Assembly: GCA_051747385.1 (NCBI GenBank) | Contig: JBNJGB010000027.1 | Location: 1-64,000, forward strand | DNA from: JBNJGB01 sp051747385 | GTDB taxonomy: Bacteria > Myxococcota_A > UBA9042 > PHBI01 > JACKFB01 | Reading direction: 5' to 3' | DNA: 64,000 nucleotides | Part shown: positions 26,249-37,222 of the stretch, in pieces | Layout of the letters: every line of letters starts with the position of its first letter | Numbering within the stretch: position 1 is the stretch's first letter | Program-made: the position numbers and the translations under genes | Notes under the pieces: generated by a model | What the model saw: only the letters and a program-made list of their open reading frames with translations | What the model was told of the DNA's origin: nothing | Database searches by the model: none

Positions 26249-26962
26249 CTACTTCTGGGCCTCGACGCGGGCGAGGATGTCCTTGTAGGCGTCCTCGATG
26301 TCGCCGAGGTCGTGGCGGAAGCGGTCCTTGTCGAGCTTCTTGTTGGTCCCGACCTCCCAGAACCGGCAGCTGTCCGGGCTGATCTCGTCTCCGAGCAGCA
26401 GCTTGCCGTTCACGTCGAGGCCAAACTCCAACTTGAAGTCCACCAGCCGGATGCCGCGCTCGGCGAAGAAGCCCAGCATGACCTCGTTGGTCTTCAGGGC
26501 GTAGTCGCGCATCAGGGCGAGCTGCTCGCCGGTGGCCCACCCAAAGACCCGGGCGTGCTGCTCGGTGATCATCGGGTCGTCCAGCTCGTCGGACTTGTAG
26601 TACAGCTCGAACAGCGGCTCGTGGATGGCCGTGCCCTCCTCCATGCCGAGCCGGCGGGCGAGGCTGCCGGCCACCGCGTTGCGGATGACCACCTCGACCT
26701 CCAGCATGTCGAGCCGCTTGCACAGCATGTCCCGGTCCGACAGCCGCCGCACGAAGTGCGTGGCGACGCCGGCCTCCTCGAGGGCCGCGAACAGCGCCGA
26801 GGAGATCCGGTTGTTCATGGGTCCCTTCTCGACGATGGTCCCCAGCTTCTTCCGGTTGAAGGCGCTCGCGTCGTCCTTGAAGTGCTGGATGACGAGGGAC
26901 TCGTCCTCCGTCGCGTAGAGGATCTTGGCCTTGCCCTCGTACATCTTCTCGCCATGCTCCAT
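26249..26962 (-). CDS. purC: SAICAR synthetase
   Basis: Phosphoribosylaminoimidazole-succinocarboxamide synthase of 237 residues. Diagnostic blocks are MYEGKAKILYATED near the start, KKLGTIVEKGPMNNRIS, then EVVIRNAVAGSLARRLG and the late DFKLEFGLDVNGKLLLGDEISPD (signature 2 of the family), in normal order and spacing. It begins 3 bp after the purB stop. Confidence 0.96.
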   Translation of the reverse strand: MEHGEKMYEGKAKILYATEDESLVIQHFKDDASAFNRKKLGTIVEKGPMNNRISSALFAALEEAGVATHFVRRLSDRDMLCKRLDMLEVEVVIRNAVAGSLARRLGMEEGTAIHEPLFELYYKSDELDDPMITEQHARVFGWATGEQLALMRDYALKTNEVMLGFFAERGIRLVDFKLEFGLDVNGKLLLGDEISPDSCRFWEVGTNKKLDKDRFRHDLGDIEDAYKDILARVEAQK

Positions 26963-26965
26963 GAG

Positions 26966-28261
26966 TCAGCTCCCGAACACTCGGTCGAAGAGGGTGTCGA
27001 CGTGGCGCAGGTGCACGTCGAGGTCGAAGCAGCTCCGGACGTCGCCCTCGGAGAGGACGCCCCGCACGTCGTCGTCGGCCAGGAGGAGCTCGAGGAAGTC
27101 CGCGCCCTCCTCCCACACCGGCATCGCGTTCCGCTGGACGAGGACGTAGGCCTCCTGCCGCGGCAGGCCCGCGTCCACCAGCGCCAACAGGACCCGCTGG
27201 CTGAACACCAGCCCGCGGGTCCGCTCCATGTTCTCTCGCATCCGCTCCGGATAGACCACCAGGCCCTCCACGACGCCAGCGAACCGGTGGAGCATGAAGT
27301 CCAGCAGGGTGGTCCCGTCGGGGCCGATGACCCGCTCGACGGAGGAGTGGCTGATGTCGCGCTCGTGCCAGAGCGCCACGTTCTCCATGGCGGGCGCCGC
27401 GTAGCTGCGCACCAGCCGCGCCAGGCCCGTCACGTTCTCGCTGAGCACCGGGTTCCGCTTGTGGGGCATCGCGCTGGAGCCCTTCTGGCCCTTCCGGAAG
27501 CGCTCCTCGGCCTCCAGGACCTCGGTCCGCTGCCAGTGGCGCACCTGCACCGCGAACTTCTCGATGGACGAGGCCACCAGCCCCAGCGCCCCGAAGAACG
27601 CCGCGTGCCGATCCCGCTGGACCACCTGGGTGGACACCGGCTCCACGCCCAGGCCCAGCTTGGCCATCACCCGCTCCTCGTAGTCCGGCGGCGTGTTGGC
27701 GAAGGTCCCCACGGCGCCCGAGAGCTGACCGACGGCGACCTCGTCCCGCGCCGCCTCGAGGCGCGCCCGGTTGCGCTTCATCTCCTCGTGCCAGCCCGCC
27801 ATCACCAGGCCGAACGTGATGGGCTCGGCGTGGATGCCGTGGCTCCGGCCGATCATCACCGTCTTCCGGTGCTCCAGGGCTCGCTCCCGCGTGGCCGCGA
27901 GCAGCCGGTCGACGCCCTCCAGCAGGAGGTCGGCGGCGTCCCTGAGCTGCAGGGCCAGGGCGGTGTCCAGCACATCCGAGCTGGTGAGGCCCTTGTGGAC
28001 GAAGCGGCTCGGCTCGCCCACCTGCTCCTCGATGTGCGTCAGGAAGGCGATCACGTCGTGCCGCGTGGTGCGCTCGATCTCGAGGATGCGCGCCGGATCG
28101 AGGCGCACGCCCTCCCGGACGGTGGCCGCGGTCCCCTCCGGGGCGAGCCCCTCCTCCTCGAAGACCTCCACCAGCGCCAGCTCGACGTCGAGCCAGCGCT
28201 CGTACCTGGCCCCGTCGGTCCAGAGGCGGGCCATCTCCTCGCGGGTATAGCGCTCGATCAA
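26966..28261 (-). CDS. purB: Adenylosuccinate lyase
   Basis: A 431-residue fumarase-superfamily lyase acting twice in purine synthesis: SAICAR to AICAR, and adenylosuccinate to AMP. It starts with a TTG codon (MIERYTREEMARLW) preceded by GAGGAGAG; the frame has no better start nearby. The catalytic signature GSSAMPHKRNPVLSENVTGL is intact, as are GRSHGIHAEPITFG and the LTSSDVLDT loop. Transcription order is purB-purC. Confidence 0.95.
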   Translation of the reverse strand: MIERYTREEMARLWTDGARYERWLDVELALVEVFEEEGLAPEGTAATVREGVRLDPARILEIERTTRHDVIAFLTHIEEQVGEPSRFVHKGLTSSDVLDTALALQLRDAADLLLEGVDRLLAATRERALEHRKTVMIGRSHGIHAEPITFGLVMAGWHEEMKRNRARLEAARDEVAVGQLSGAVGTFANTPPDYEERVMAKLGLGVEPVSTQVVQRDRHAAFFGALGLVASSIEKFAVQVRHWQRTEVLEAEERFRKGQKGSSAMPHKRNPVLSENVTGLARLVRSYAAPAMENVALWHERDISHSSVERVIGPDGTTLLDFMLHRFAGVVEGLVVYPERMRENMERTRGLVFSQRVLLALVDAGLPRQEAYVLVQRNAMPVWEEGADFLELLLADDDVRGVLSEGDVRSCFDLDVHLRHVDTLFDRVFGS

Positions 28262-28283
28262 GCGGTCTCTCCTCGGTTCGTTC

Positions 28284-30596
28284 CTAGCGTCGTGTCGGAT
28301 CCGCGCAGCACCGGAAGCCCACGTACGGGGAGCCGCCCTTCCGGCGGGCCGAGCGCTGACACTTCGCGCTCGCCCCGTCCTTCTTGGCGCTGCCGCCGTT
28401 CACGCGGCCATCCGACGTCCACTCGGCGGCGTTGCCCACCATGTCGTACAGTCCCCAGCCGTTCCGGCACGACCTCTTCGAGCCGGAGGGCACGAGGGGG
28501 CGCGGCATGAAGTCGCTCCCGATGGTGTTGCAGGCGTCCGGATCGTAGTCGCCCTTGTACGGATAGTTCCACCCGCAGGCCTGCCGCCACTCGGCGCGCG
28601 TGCACAGGCGCTTCCCCTCGGCCCGGCAGAGGCTCGCGGCCTGCGCGCGGCTCACGTCGACGCGCGGCTTGGAGCCGCGTCCCGGGAACTCGTACCGATC
28701 GACGCACCAGACGTCCCAGCGCTCCGCCGGGGTCCCGTCGTCCAGCTCGACGTCGCGCTTCCGCCGGATCTCGGCCATGCCGCCCGGGCACTCGAGCTGC
28801 GCCGGGGTCGGCCCCACGACGACGGGCTCCGTCGGCTCCTCGGGCTCCTCCGCGGCCGGCTCCTCGGGCTCCTCCGCAGCGGGCTCCGCGGCGGGCGCCT
28901 CGTCCTCCGGCTCCTCCTCCGCGGGCTCGTCCGCCCTCGGATCCTGCGCCTCCCCCGCCTGCGCCGCGGCCTCCGGCGGCCCGGACTTCGCGGCCACCGC
29001 GAGCGCGGCCCCGGCCCCGCGCCCCGTCGTGACGGCCTCCTCACCGCCGACGGCGTCGGCCGCTCCGCCCCCCGGGTTGCCGGCATCCGCCTCGTCCGCC
29101 GCGGTCGGCGTCCGACCGGCCTCCTCTCCCGCGCCGGCCCCCGCCGCGGCCTGCGCCCGGGTGGAGCCCGCGCCCGGCACGGGTACCTGCTGGCGCTCCC
29201 GGAGCGTGTCCAGGGCGTAGAAGACCACCACGCCGGCCAGCGCGAACAGCAGGGGCGCGATGAAGATCATCGGGCTGCGCCGCGTCCGTGCCTTCCGCGG
29301 GCGTGCAGCGGTTCGTGCCGCCGGCATGGACGACGTCGGGAACGCCGTCCCGCGCCCGGTCGCGGCGCGGTCGCGCTCCGGCGGGACCTTCGGGCCGGGC
29401 CGCACCTCCGGCTCGCTCCGGTGGAGCCCGGGCGCGGCGGTGACCTCCGCGTGGGGTGGAGGCTCCTCGGCCTCCTCCTCCTCGAGGATCGCCACGACGG
29501 CGTCGGCCTCCACCTCGGCGGGCTCCGCGTCGCCGGGCTCCGCGTCGGCGTCCGCCACCGCGACCACGTCGTCGGCGTCGACCTCGAGGACCTCGTCCAC
29601 CGTCGTGTCGGCGGCCTCCGCGCCGGCCGCCTCGTCGACGACGACGGCCTCCACCTCCTCCGCGTCGTCCACGCCCGGGTCCAGACCCATGGCGCGCAGC
29701 TCGTCGAGGGGGATGGCCTCCGTCTGGCTGCCGATCGGAGGCTCCTCCTCGTCCTCCAGGGTGCCCCCCGGGGACTCCGCGGCCGTCGCACGCGACTCCG
29801 CCGCCTCCCAGTCGGCCGCGCGCCAGGCCCCCAGCAGGCCGCCCCAGAACTCTCCCACGGCGGACGGCCGATCGTCCGGATGCGGGGCCATCGCCCCCAG
29901 CAGGACGGCCTCGACCGGCTCCGGGACCGGGACGCCCTGCTCCACGAGGGTCCGCCCCTCGGCCGGCACGCGGCCGGCCAGCAGCCAGGCCACCAGCCGG
30001 GCCACGGCGAGGACGTCCGTCTCGGGGCGCTCCTTCCACGCGCCGGCGATCTGCTCCGGCGCCATCCAGGCCCGCGGCCGCTCCGGGAGGTCCCCCTGCG
30101 GGATCGCCACGGTGCCCTCCAGACACCAGGGGTCGCCCACGAGGACGCCGCCGCGCTCCGGCACGAAGACGTTGCTCGGCTTCAGGTTGCCGTGAACCGC
30201 GATCTGGTGGATCCAGCCCAGGGCGTCCACGACGCCCCCGAGCAACCCGGGGATGTCGTCGGGCGCGACGGCGCCACGCTCCGCCACCAGCCGCTCCAGG
30301 GACGGCGCCTCCACCAGATCGGTGATGGCGTACACCCGGTCGCCCACCACCACGTCGTGGAGCCGGACCACGTCCTCGTGCACGTAGGCCCGGGCGCGCT
30401 GCAGCCGCAGGAGGTTCGGCCCGTGGACCGAGCCCTGGAACAGCGCCGGGTGGAAGACCTTGACCGCCACCGGGACGTCCACGCGGAGATCACGGCCCGC
30501 GTAGACCACGCCGGTGGGTCCGGCGCCGATCTCCCGCTCGATGGCCACGCGCCCGTCGAGGGTGGTGCCCGGCTCAGGCCGCCAAGGTCCTGCCAT
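28284..30596 (-). CDS. Membrane pseudokinase fused to a formylglycine-generating-enzyme-like domain
   Basis: A 770-residue fusion. Residues 14-265 have the Ser/Thr protein kinase fold: GAGPTGVVYAG loop, AVKVF lysine and an APEQ motif. The catalytic loop reads HGNLKPSN instead of HRDLKPxN (Asp replaced by Asn) and the DFG region is GDPW, so it is probably a pseudokinase. A long acidic linker leads to one transmembrane helix near 442 (FIAPLLFALAGVVVFYAL) and a second Glu/Ala/Pro-rich linker. Residues 605-765 form an FGE/SUMF1-like domain (MAEIRRKRDVEL, CRAEGKRLCTRAEWRQAC, YDMVGNAAEWTSDG, YVGFRCC). The topology is cytoplasmic kinase fold and outside FGE domain. The DNA lies between purB and clpA. 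Confidence 0.85.
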   Translation of the reverse strand: MAGPWRPEPGTTLDGRVAIEREIGAGPTGVVYAGRDLRVDVPVAVKVFHPALFQGSVHGPNLLRLQRARAYVHEDVVRLHDVVVGDRVYAITDLVEAPSLERLVAERGAVAPDDIPGLLGGVVDALGWIHQIAVHGNLKPSNVFVPERGGVLVGDPWCLEGTVAIPQGDLPERPRAWMAPEQIAGAWKERPETDVLAVARLVAWLLAGRVPAEGRTLVEQGVPVPEPVEAVLLGAMAPHPDDRPSAVGEFWGGLLGAWRAADWEAAESRATAAESPGGTLEDEEEPPIGSQTEAIPLDELRAMGLDPGVDDAEEVEAVVVDEAAGAEAADTTVDEVLEVDADDVVAVADADAEPGDAEPAEVEADAVVAILEEEEAEEPPPHAEVTAAPGLHRSEPEVRPGPKVPPERDRAATGRGTAFPTSSMPAARTAARPRKARTRRSPMIFIAPLLFALAGVVVFYALDTLRERQQVPVPGAGSTRAQAAAGAGAGEEAGRTPTAADEADAGNPGGGAADAVGGEEAVTTGRGAGAALAVAAKSGPPEAAAQAGEAQDPRADEPAEEEPEDEAPAAEPAAEEPEEPAAEEPEEPTEPVVVGPTPAQLECPGGMAEIRRKRDVELDDGTPAERWDVWCVDRYEFPGRGSKPRVDVSRAQAASLCRAEGKRLCTRAEWRQACGWNYPYKGDYDPDACNTIGSDFMPRPLVPSGSKRSCRNGWGLYDMVGNAAEWTSDGRVNGGSAKKDGASAKCQRSARRKGGSPYVGFRCCADPTRR

Positions 30597-30628
30597 CGCG
30601 CTCTCGTCTCCCCGCTACGGTCGGGGGA

Positions 30629-30657
30629 ACCTAGCAGAGCGCGCGCGTCGCGGACAA
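30629..30657 (-). promoter_or_regulatory. Predicted promoter for the pseudokinase gene
   Basis: Minus strand TTGTCC (30657-30652), 17 nt, CTAGGT (30634-30629), about 30 nt before the ATG at 30596. The CTAG-type -10 recurs upstream of purH, NAD-GDH and ribBX. Confidence 0.45.
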
Positions 30658-30694
30658 GCAGCTTCTGGCGCCCGCTGTGAACGAGCTCCCGCCG

Positions 30695-32965
30695 CTAATT
30701 CGCGTCCGGGAAGCGGAAGTCCAGGTCGCCCTCCCGGACGCCCACCTCGACGGTGCCGCCCTTCTCCAGGCGGCCGTAGAGGATCTCCTCGCTCAGGGGC
30801 TCCGCGATGCGCGTCTGGATCACGCGCGCCAGCGGACGGGCGCCGAAGGCGGGATCGTAGCCCTCCTTCGCCAGGAGCTCGCGGGCCGGGTCCGTCAGGC
30901 GGATGCGGATGCCCTTCTCCCGCAGGCAATCCTCCAGCTCCAGCACCATCTTGTCGACGATGCGTCCCATGATCTCCGGCGGCAGGGCGTTGAAGTCCAC
31001 CTTGGAGTCCAGGCGGTTGCGGAACTCCGGCGAGAACGTCCGCTTGTACGCGGCGTCGATGTCGCCGAACTGGGGCTCGTCGCTGAAGCCCACCTTCCGC
31101 TTGGACAGCTCCGTGGCGCCCACGTTGGACGTCATGATGAGGATGACGTTCCGGAAGCTGGCCTTGCGCCCGTTGTTGTCCGTCAGCGTACCGTGGTCCA
31201 TCACCTGGAGCAGCACGTTGAACACGTCCGGGTGCGCCTTCTCGATCTCGTCGAGCAGCAGGACCGCGTGCGGGTTCTTGGTCACGGCGTCCGTCAGCAG
31301 GCCGCCCTGGTCGTAGCCCACGTAGCCCGGCGGGGCGCCGATGAGCCGCGAGACCGTGTGGCGCTCCATGTACTCGGACATGTCGAAGCGCAGAAACGCG
31401 ATGCCCATGACGCTCGAGAGCTGTCGCGCCAGCTCCGTCTTGCCGACGCCCGTGGGCCCGGCGAACAGGAAGCTGCCGATGGGCTTGTCGTGGGGGCGCA
31501 GCCCGGCCCGGGACATCTTCACGGCCCTGGCCACCCTCGAGATGGCCTCGTCCTGGCCGAAGATGAAGGTCCGCAGGGTGGCCTCCAGGTCGCGGAGGCT
31601 CTCCCGATCCTCGCGATCCACCTTCTCCACCGGGACGCGCGCGGCCGCCGACACCACGTCCTGCACGTGGCGCACGTTGACCTGGACCCCGCCCGCCAGC
31701 CGACGCGCGGCGCCGGCCTCGTCGAGCACGTCGATGGCCTTGTCCGGCAGGCGCCGATCCGCCAGGTAACGGACCGACAGGTCCACCGCGGCCGTGAGCG
31801 CCGGCTGGACATAGGTGACCTTGTGGAAGTCCTCGTAGTCCGTCTTGAGGCCCTCGAGGATGCGGATGGCCTCGTTGCGCGAGGGCTCCGGGACCTCGAC
31901 CATCTGGAAGCGCCGGTTCAGCGCCCGGTCCCGCTCGATCTGGCCGCGGTACTCCGCGAAGGTCGTCGCGCCGATGCAGCGAAGCTCCCCGGCGGCCAGC
32001 AGCGGCTTGAGCATGTTCGACGCGTCGAGCGTGCCGCCGCTGACGGCGCCCGCGCCCACGATGGTGTGGATCTCGTCGATGAACAGGATGGCGTCGTCCT
32101 GCTCGGTGAGGGCCTTGAGGATGCCCTTGAGGCGCGCCTCGAAGTCGCCACGATAGCGCGTGCCGGCGACCAGCCCGCCCATGTCCAGGGCGTAGATGAT
32201 CACGCCGGACAGGGCCTCGGGCACCTCGCCGTCCACGACCTTGCGGGCCAGGCCCTCCACCAGGGCCGTCTTGCCCACGCCGGCGTCGCCGACGAGCAGG
32301 GGGTTGTTCTTCCGGCGCCGCGCGAGCACGTGGATCATGCGATCCAGCTCGTGCTTGCGCCCGATGAGCGGATCGATGGCCCCCTGGCGCGCCTTGTCGT
32401 TCAGGTTGGTCGTGAAGGCCTCGAGGGGATCGTCCGGCATCTCACCGTCCTCGCCGGCCGCCGCCGGCGCCCCGCCCGTGCCCCGCTCCTCGAACGACGG
32501 GCCGCCGGGCCCCTGCCCCGTCGCGCTGCCGTACTTGGGCGTGCCGTGGGAGATGTAGCGCACCACGTCCAGCCGCGACGTCCCCGCGTCCTCCAGGAGC
32601 GACGCCGCGAAGCTCTCCGGCTCGGAGAACATGGCCACCAGCACGTTGGTCGTGCGGACCTCCTCCTTGCCGGCGCCCTGGCAGTGGATGGCGGCGCGCT
32701 GGACCACGCGCGAGAAGCCCAGGGACGGGTGCACCTCGAGCCGCCGGCCCAGGGGCACCTCCGGGACGTCCTCCGTCAGGTGGTGCTCCAGGTCGTCGCG
32801 GAGCCTGCCCACGTCGGCCCCGGCGTTCACCAGGACCTCCCTCGCGTCCTCGTCGTTGAGGAGGGCGTAGAGCAGGTGCTCGACGGTGGCGAACTCGTGG
32901 CGACGACGTCGCGCCTCCGTGAGGGCCACGTCCATGCAGATTCTGAGCTCGGTCGTGATCTTCAT
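30695..32965 (-). CDS. clpA: ATP-dependent Clp protease ATP-binding subunit ClpA
   Basis: A 756-residue Hsp100 unfoldase that feeds proteins to ClpP. It has an N-terminal repeat domain (HEFATVEHLLYALLNDEDA), a first AAA+ module (GDAGVGKTALVEGLARK; FIDEIHTIVGAG), no long ClpB-type middle coiled coil, and a second AAA+ module (FAGPTGVGKTELARQLS; LLLDEIEKAHPDVFN). The ClpP-docking loop region is around 620. clpS lies 39 bp upstream on the same strand, the classical clpS-clpA pair. clpP is not in the window. Confidence 0.96.
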   Translation of the reverse strand: MKITTELRICMDVALTEARRRRHEFATVEHLLYALLNDEDAREVLVNAGADVGRLRDDLEHHLTEDVPEVPLGRRLEVHPSLGFSRVVQRAAIHCQGAGKEEVRTTNVLVAMFSEPESFAASLLEDAGTSRLDVVRYISHGTPKYGSATGQGPGGPSFEERGTGGAPAAAGEDGEMPDDPLEAFTTNLNDKARQGAIDPLIGRKHELDRMIHVLARRRKNNPLLVGDAGVGKTALVEGLARKVVDGEVPEALSGVIIYALDMGGLVAGTRYRGDFEARLKGILKALTEQDDAILFIDEIHTIVGAGAVSGGTLDASNMLKPLLAAGELRCIGATTFAEYRGQIERDRALNRRFQMVEVPEPSRNEAIRILEGLKTDYEDFHKVTYVQPALTAAVDLSVRYLADRRLPDKAIDVLDEAGAARRLAGGVQVNVRHVQDVVSAAARVPVEKVDREDRESLRDLEATLRTFIFGQDEAISRVARAVKMSRAGLRPHDKPIGSFLFAGPTGVGKTELARQLSSVMGIAFLRFDMSEYMERHTVSRLIGAPPGYVGYDQGGLLTDAVTKNPHAVLLLDEIEKAHPDVFNVLLQVMDHGTLTDNNGRKASFRNVILIMTSNVGATELSKRKVGFSDEPQFGDIDAAYKRTFSPEFRNRLDSKVDFNALPPEIMGRIVDKMVLELEDCLREKGIRIRLTDPARELLAKEGYDPAFGARPLARVIQTRIAEPLSEEILYGRLEKGGTVEVGVREGDLDFRFPDAN

Positions 32966-33004
32966 GCGCCTCTCGTGTGGTCTGGGACCGACCGCCCCGG
33001 GCCC

Positions 33005-33340
33005 TCAGTCGTCGGGCTCGGAGGTGCAGATGAGCGGCATCCCGTGCTCCTCCGCCAGGGAGAGCACCTGCGCCACCTTGGTCTCGGCGATGTCCCGCGT
33101 GTACACGCCGGCCACCCCCATGCCCTTGCTGTGGATGGTCAGCATCAGGTGCGTCGCCTCGGCCTCGGACTTGTGGAACACCTGGGTAAGCACCCACACC
33201 ACGAATTCCATGGTGGTGTAGTCGTCGTTGTGGAGCAGCACCCGGTACATCCGGGGCCGCTTGGTCCTGGGCTTCCGCTCCAGGACGGTCCCCGTCCCGC
33301 CGTCCGGGCCGTCCTCTCTCGGTCGTTTCTCCTCTCCCAC
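33005..33340 (-). CDS. clpS: ClpS adaptor of the N-end rule pathway
   Basis: A 111-residue adaptor that delivers proteins with destabilising N-termini to ClpA. The core MYRVLLHNDDYTTMEFVVWV (about 31-50) and TQVFHKSEAEATHLMLTIHS, then GVAGVYTRDIAETKV, is canonical, including the HNDDYT ligand pocket. I choose GTG 33340, 9 nt after a perfect GGAGGAG; this leaves a 30-residue flexible N-terminus as in other ClpS. The open frame further upstream runs into repeat DNA. Confidence 0.93.
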   Translation of the reverse strand: MGEEKRPREDGPDGGTGTVLERKPRTKRPRMYRVLLHNDDYTTMEFVVWVLTQVFHKSEAEATHLMLTIHSKGMGVAGVYTRDIAETKVAQVLSLAEEHGMPLICTSEPDD

Positions 33341-33404
33341 CTCGTCTCGCTCCTCCAGTGAACGCGGTTGTCGCGTCTCATCTTCCCAGACGGCCCGAGG
33401 GACG

Positions 33405-33770
33405 CCAAGTGGTCGGCAGGGCCACGCCAGGGCGGTCGCGAAGTCGCCCCCCCCTCCCTTGCCCGTGCCCTTGCCCGTGCCCTTGCCTGCTCTCAGACGC
33501 GCAGAATCCATCGTTTGCGAGGGGGTGCAATCCGGCGCCGGGCGCCGTACCGCCGCGCGGCCCACACTTGTCCGACTTTGCGATTGTCCCGACAGCCACG
33601 CCGGCCGTTGGGTCGCCCCCCGCCGAGAGCCCGCGAGACGTGGTCGTGGACGTGCTCGGGCCCACCGGGCACGCCGTCCCGGCCCATCTGGAGTGCGGCC
33701 TGGCGCCTCGGCGCGAGCCCTTCGTACGAGGAATGGTGTGGTCGATCGGCAGGCGGGGACGCCGGCGGCG
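33405..33770 (-). repeat. Composite dispersed repeat between clpS and the UGM-like gene
   Basis: Three modules lie side by side. 33428-33582 is the reverse-oriented copy of the element at about 114-268: AGGGCGGTCGCGAAGTCG end, five CCC triplets in 6-nt register (33456-33482), TCTCAGACGCGCAGAA block, and a GACTTTGCGA end. 33619-33690 (GAGAGCCCGCGAGACGTGG and on) matches 52534-52640. 33690-33765 (GGCGCCTCGGCGCGAGCCCTT) matches 52719-52780 and the minus strand at 55.0 kb. No gene is supported in 33341-33773. Confidence 0.85.
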
Positions 33771-33773
33771 CCG

Positions 33774-35063
<1,290 letters not shown>

Positions 35064-35134
35064 GTCTCCTCCCGCTCCCCGTGACGATGGCGGCGCACCC
35101 TACCACCGTCGCGGGGACGGGGCGAGGACGGCGC

Positions 35135-37030
35135 CTACTCCAGCCGCCCGTAGCCGCCGCTCCGCTCGCTCTCCGGCTCCTCCTCGGGCGCGGGCTTCGG
35201 GGCGGGCTTCGGCGAGGGCTTCGCCTTCGGCGCGGGCCGCCGCTCCAGGCGCACGGTGTAGTCCTCCCGGCCCTCCAGGTCCGCGACGTCCACGGTCGTG
35301 CGCCGGTAGCCGCCTCGGCGGAGCACCAGCACCGCGTCGCCGGCGTCCCCCGTCCAGCGGTGCACCAGGGGCGTCCGGCCGAGCAGGTCCCCGCCGGCGT
35401 ACACCCGCGCCCCGCGCGGGCTGCTCTCGATGCGCACGGCGTGCTCCACGACCTCGGGTGCCTTCGCCTCCTCCTCCTCCTCGGGCGGGGCCGCCTCGGA
35501 CGGCGTGACCGGCCCCTCCCCGGCGACCGCCCCCTCCTCCGGGGCCGCGGGCTCCTCTTCCGAGGGCCCGTCGGCCGGTGGCTCCGGCTCCTCCCGCTGC
35601 TCCTCTTCGTCGCTCTCCCCGGCGGAGGCGGGTTTCGCCTCGGGCAGGGCGGCGACCTCGGCCGCCTCCTCCCGACCCGCCTGCGACGTCTCGACGGACT
35701 CCCCCGGCGGAGCCTCCGACGGCGACGCGGCGCTCGGCTCGGCCCGCGTCGCCACCTCGTCGGCCGCCTCGGCGTCCCGCTGGCCCGTCCACCACCAGAG
35801 CGCCCCGCCCCCGGCCACGGCCACGATGAGCAGCCAGGCCACGGCGGCCAGGGCCCACGCGGGGAGCCGCCCCCCGGACGCGCCCTCCCCGGACGACGGC
35901 GCCGGCGTCGCGGCCGACTCCTCCGGCCGACCCAGGGGCGCCCGCCCCGTCGAGGTGGACGACGGATCCGTGCCCTCGCCGGTGCCCCCGGACGCGGGCA
36001 CCTCCGCCCCGGGCCCATCCAGGCGCTTCGTCTCGTGGCCCGGCGCCACGGTGACCGGAGCCGCCCCGATGACCACGGGCTCCGCCGCGGCTCGCCGGAC
36101 GGCCTCCAGCGCCCCCTCGGCCCCGTCCGGGCGCCGGGAGGGGAGCTTGTCCAGGCAGCGCATGATCAGGTCCGGGAGGGGCCCGCGCAGCGGCTCGCCG
36201 TCGAGGGTCGGGGGCGGGGCCTGCTCCTTGATGTGCGCGAGCATGTAGTCGGTGGCCGTCCGGCGACGGAACACGGGCCCGCCGGTGAGCAGCTCGTAGA
36301 GGATGGCACCCAGCGCGTAGAGGTCGGCCTGGCCGGTCACCTCCCGACCGCAGGCCTGCTCCGGGGCGATGTACCGCGGCGACCCGATGGCCACGCCGGT
36401 GCCGGTCAGGCGGCCCTCCGCGGCGCGGTCCCCCTCCACCTTCGCGATGCCGAAGTCCAGCACCTTCACGAAGTCGCGCTTGCCGAAGACCTCCGTGAGG
36501 AAGAGGTTCGCCGGCTTCATGTCCCGGTGCACGATCCCGTGCGCGTGGGCCTCGGCCAGGGACTCGAGGATCTGCTCGGCGAGGCGCACCACCCGCGCCG
36601 GCTCCAGCGGGGCCTCGCGCTTCAGGAGCGCCCCGAGCGGCTCCCCCTCCAGGTACTCCATCACCAGGAAGAGGCTGCCGTCGTCCACCTGGCCGAAGTC
36701 GAACAGGCGGATGGTGTTCGGGTGGTTCAGGGCGGCGACGGCGCGGGCCTCCTGCTGGAAGCGCGCCACCTCCTTCAGCTCCTGGGCGAGCTCCGGACGC
36801 AGCACCTTGAGCGCCACCGGGCGGTTCACGGCGAGCTGCACGGCCCGGTACACGGCGCCCATCCCGCCCCGGCCGAGCACGGCGTCTACGCGATACCGCT
36901 CGTCGAAGACGGTGCCGACGAGGGGATCCTGCCGATCGGGATCGTAGCGGGCCTTGTCCACGGTCTGGAAGCCGTCGCGAGGACAGCTCCGCTCGGTGGT
37001 CTCCATACGGCACTGCGGACAGATGCGCAT
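35135..37030 (-). CDS. Transmembrane Ser/Thr protein kinase with zinc ribbon and PEGA domain
   Basis: A 631-residue Hanks-type kinase. A Cys-rich N-terminal ribbon (CPQCRMETTERSCPRDG) precedes the kinase domain (44-310), which has all catalytic motifs: GRGGMGAVY, VALKVL lysine, HRDMKPANLF, LDFGIAK and IAPEQA. A long linker, a transmembrane helix near 388-412 (WALAAVAWLLIVAVAGGGAL) and an acidic Pro/Glu-rich spacer follow. A C-terminal PEGA domain (RIESSPRGARVYAGG, PLVHRW) closes the protein, outside the membrane. It is an active-looking counterpart to the pseudokinase at 28.3 kb and probably transduces an envelope signal. Confidence 0.92.
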   Translation of the reverse strand: MRICPQCRMETTERSCPRDGFQTVDKARYDPDRQDPLVGTVFDERYRVDAVLGRGGMGAVYRAVQLAVNRPVALKVLRPELAQELKEVARFQQEARAVAALNHPNTIRLFDFGQVDDGSLFLVMEYLEGEPLGALLKREAPLEPARVVRLAEQILESLAEAHAHGIVHRDMKPANLFLTEVFGKRDFVKVLDFGIAKVEGDRAAEGRLTGTGVAIGSPRYIAPEQACGREVTGQADLYALGAILYELLTGGPVFRRRTATDYMLAHIKEQAPPPTLDGEPLRGPLPDLIMRCLDKLPSRRPDGAEGALEAVRRAAAEPVVIGAAPVTVAPGHETKRLDGPGAEVPASGGTGEGTDPSSTSTGRAPLGRPEESAATPAPSSGEGASGGRLPAWALAAVAWLLIVAVAGGGALWWWTGQRDAEAADEVATRAEPSAASPSEAPPGESVETSQAGREEAAEVAALPEAKPASAGESDEEEQREEPEPPADGPSEEEPAAPEEGAVAGEGPVTPSEAAPPEEEEEAKAPEVVEHAVRIESSPRGARVYAGGDLLGRTPLVHRWTGDAGDAVLVLRRGGYRRTTVDVADLEGREDYTVRLERRPAPKAKPSPKPAPKPAPEEEPESERSGGYGRLE

Positions 37031-37222
37031 CTCGTCAGGCTCCCCCGAACCGGTCGGCCCGTGCGGCTGCGTCCTCGCTCCGACTGCGGCCCGCGGACGC
37101 CCACACCTCGATCAGCCCCATAGTGTGTCGCGCGCGCGAACCCGTCGTCAACCGGACGGCCACCGCCCGACCCGCCTTCGCCGTGACCGGGCTCGGCCCG
37201 GATCCGGGCTCGGCGGCGCACC

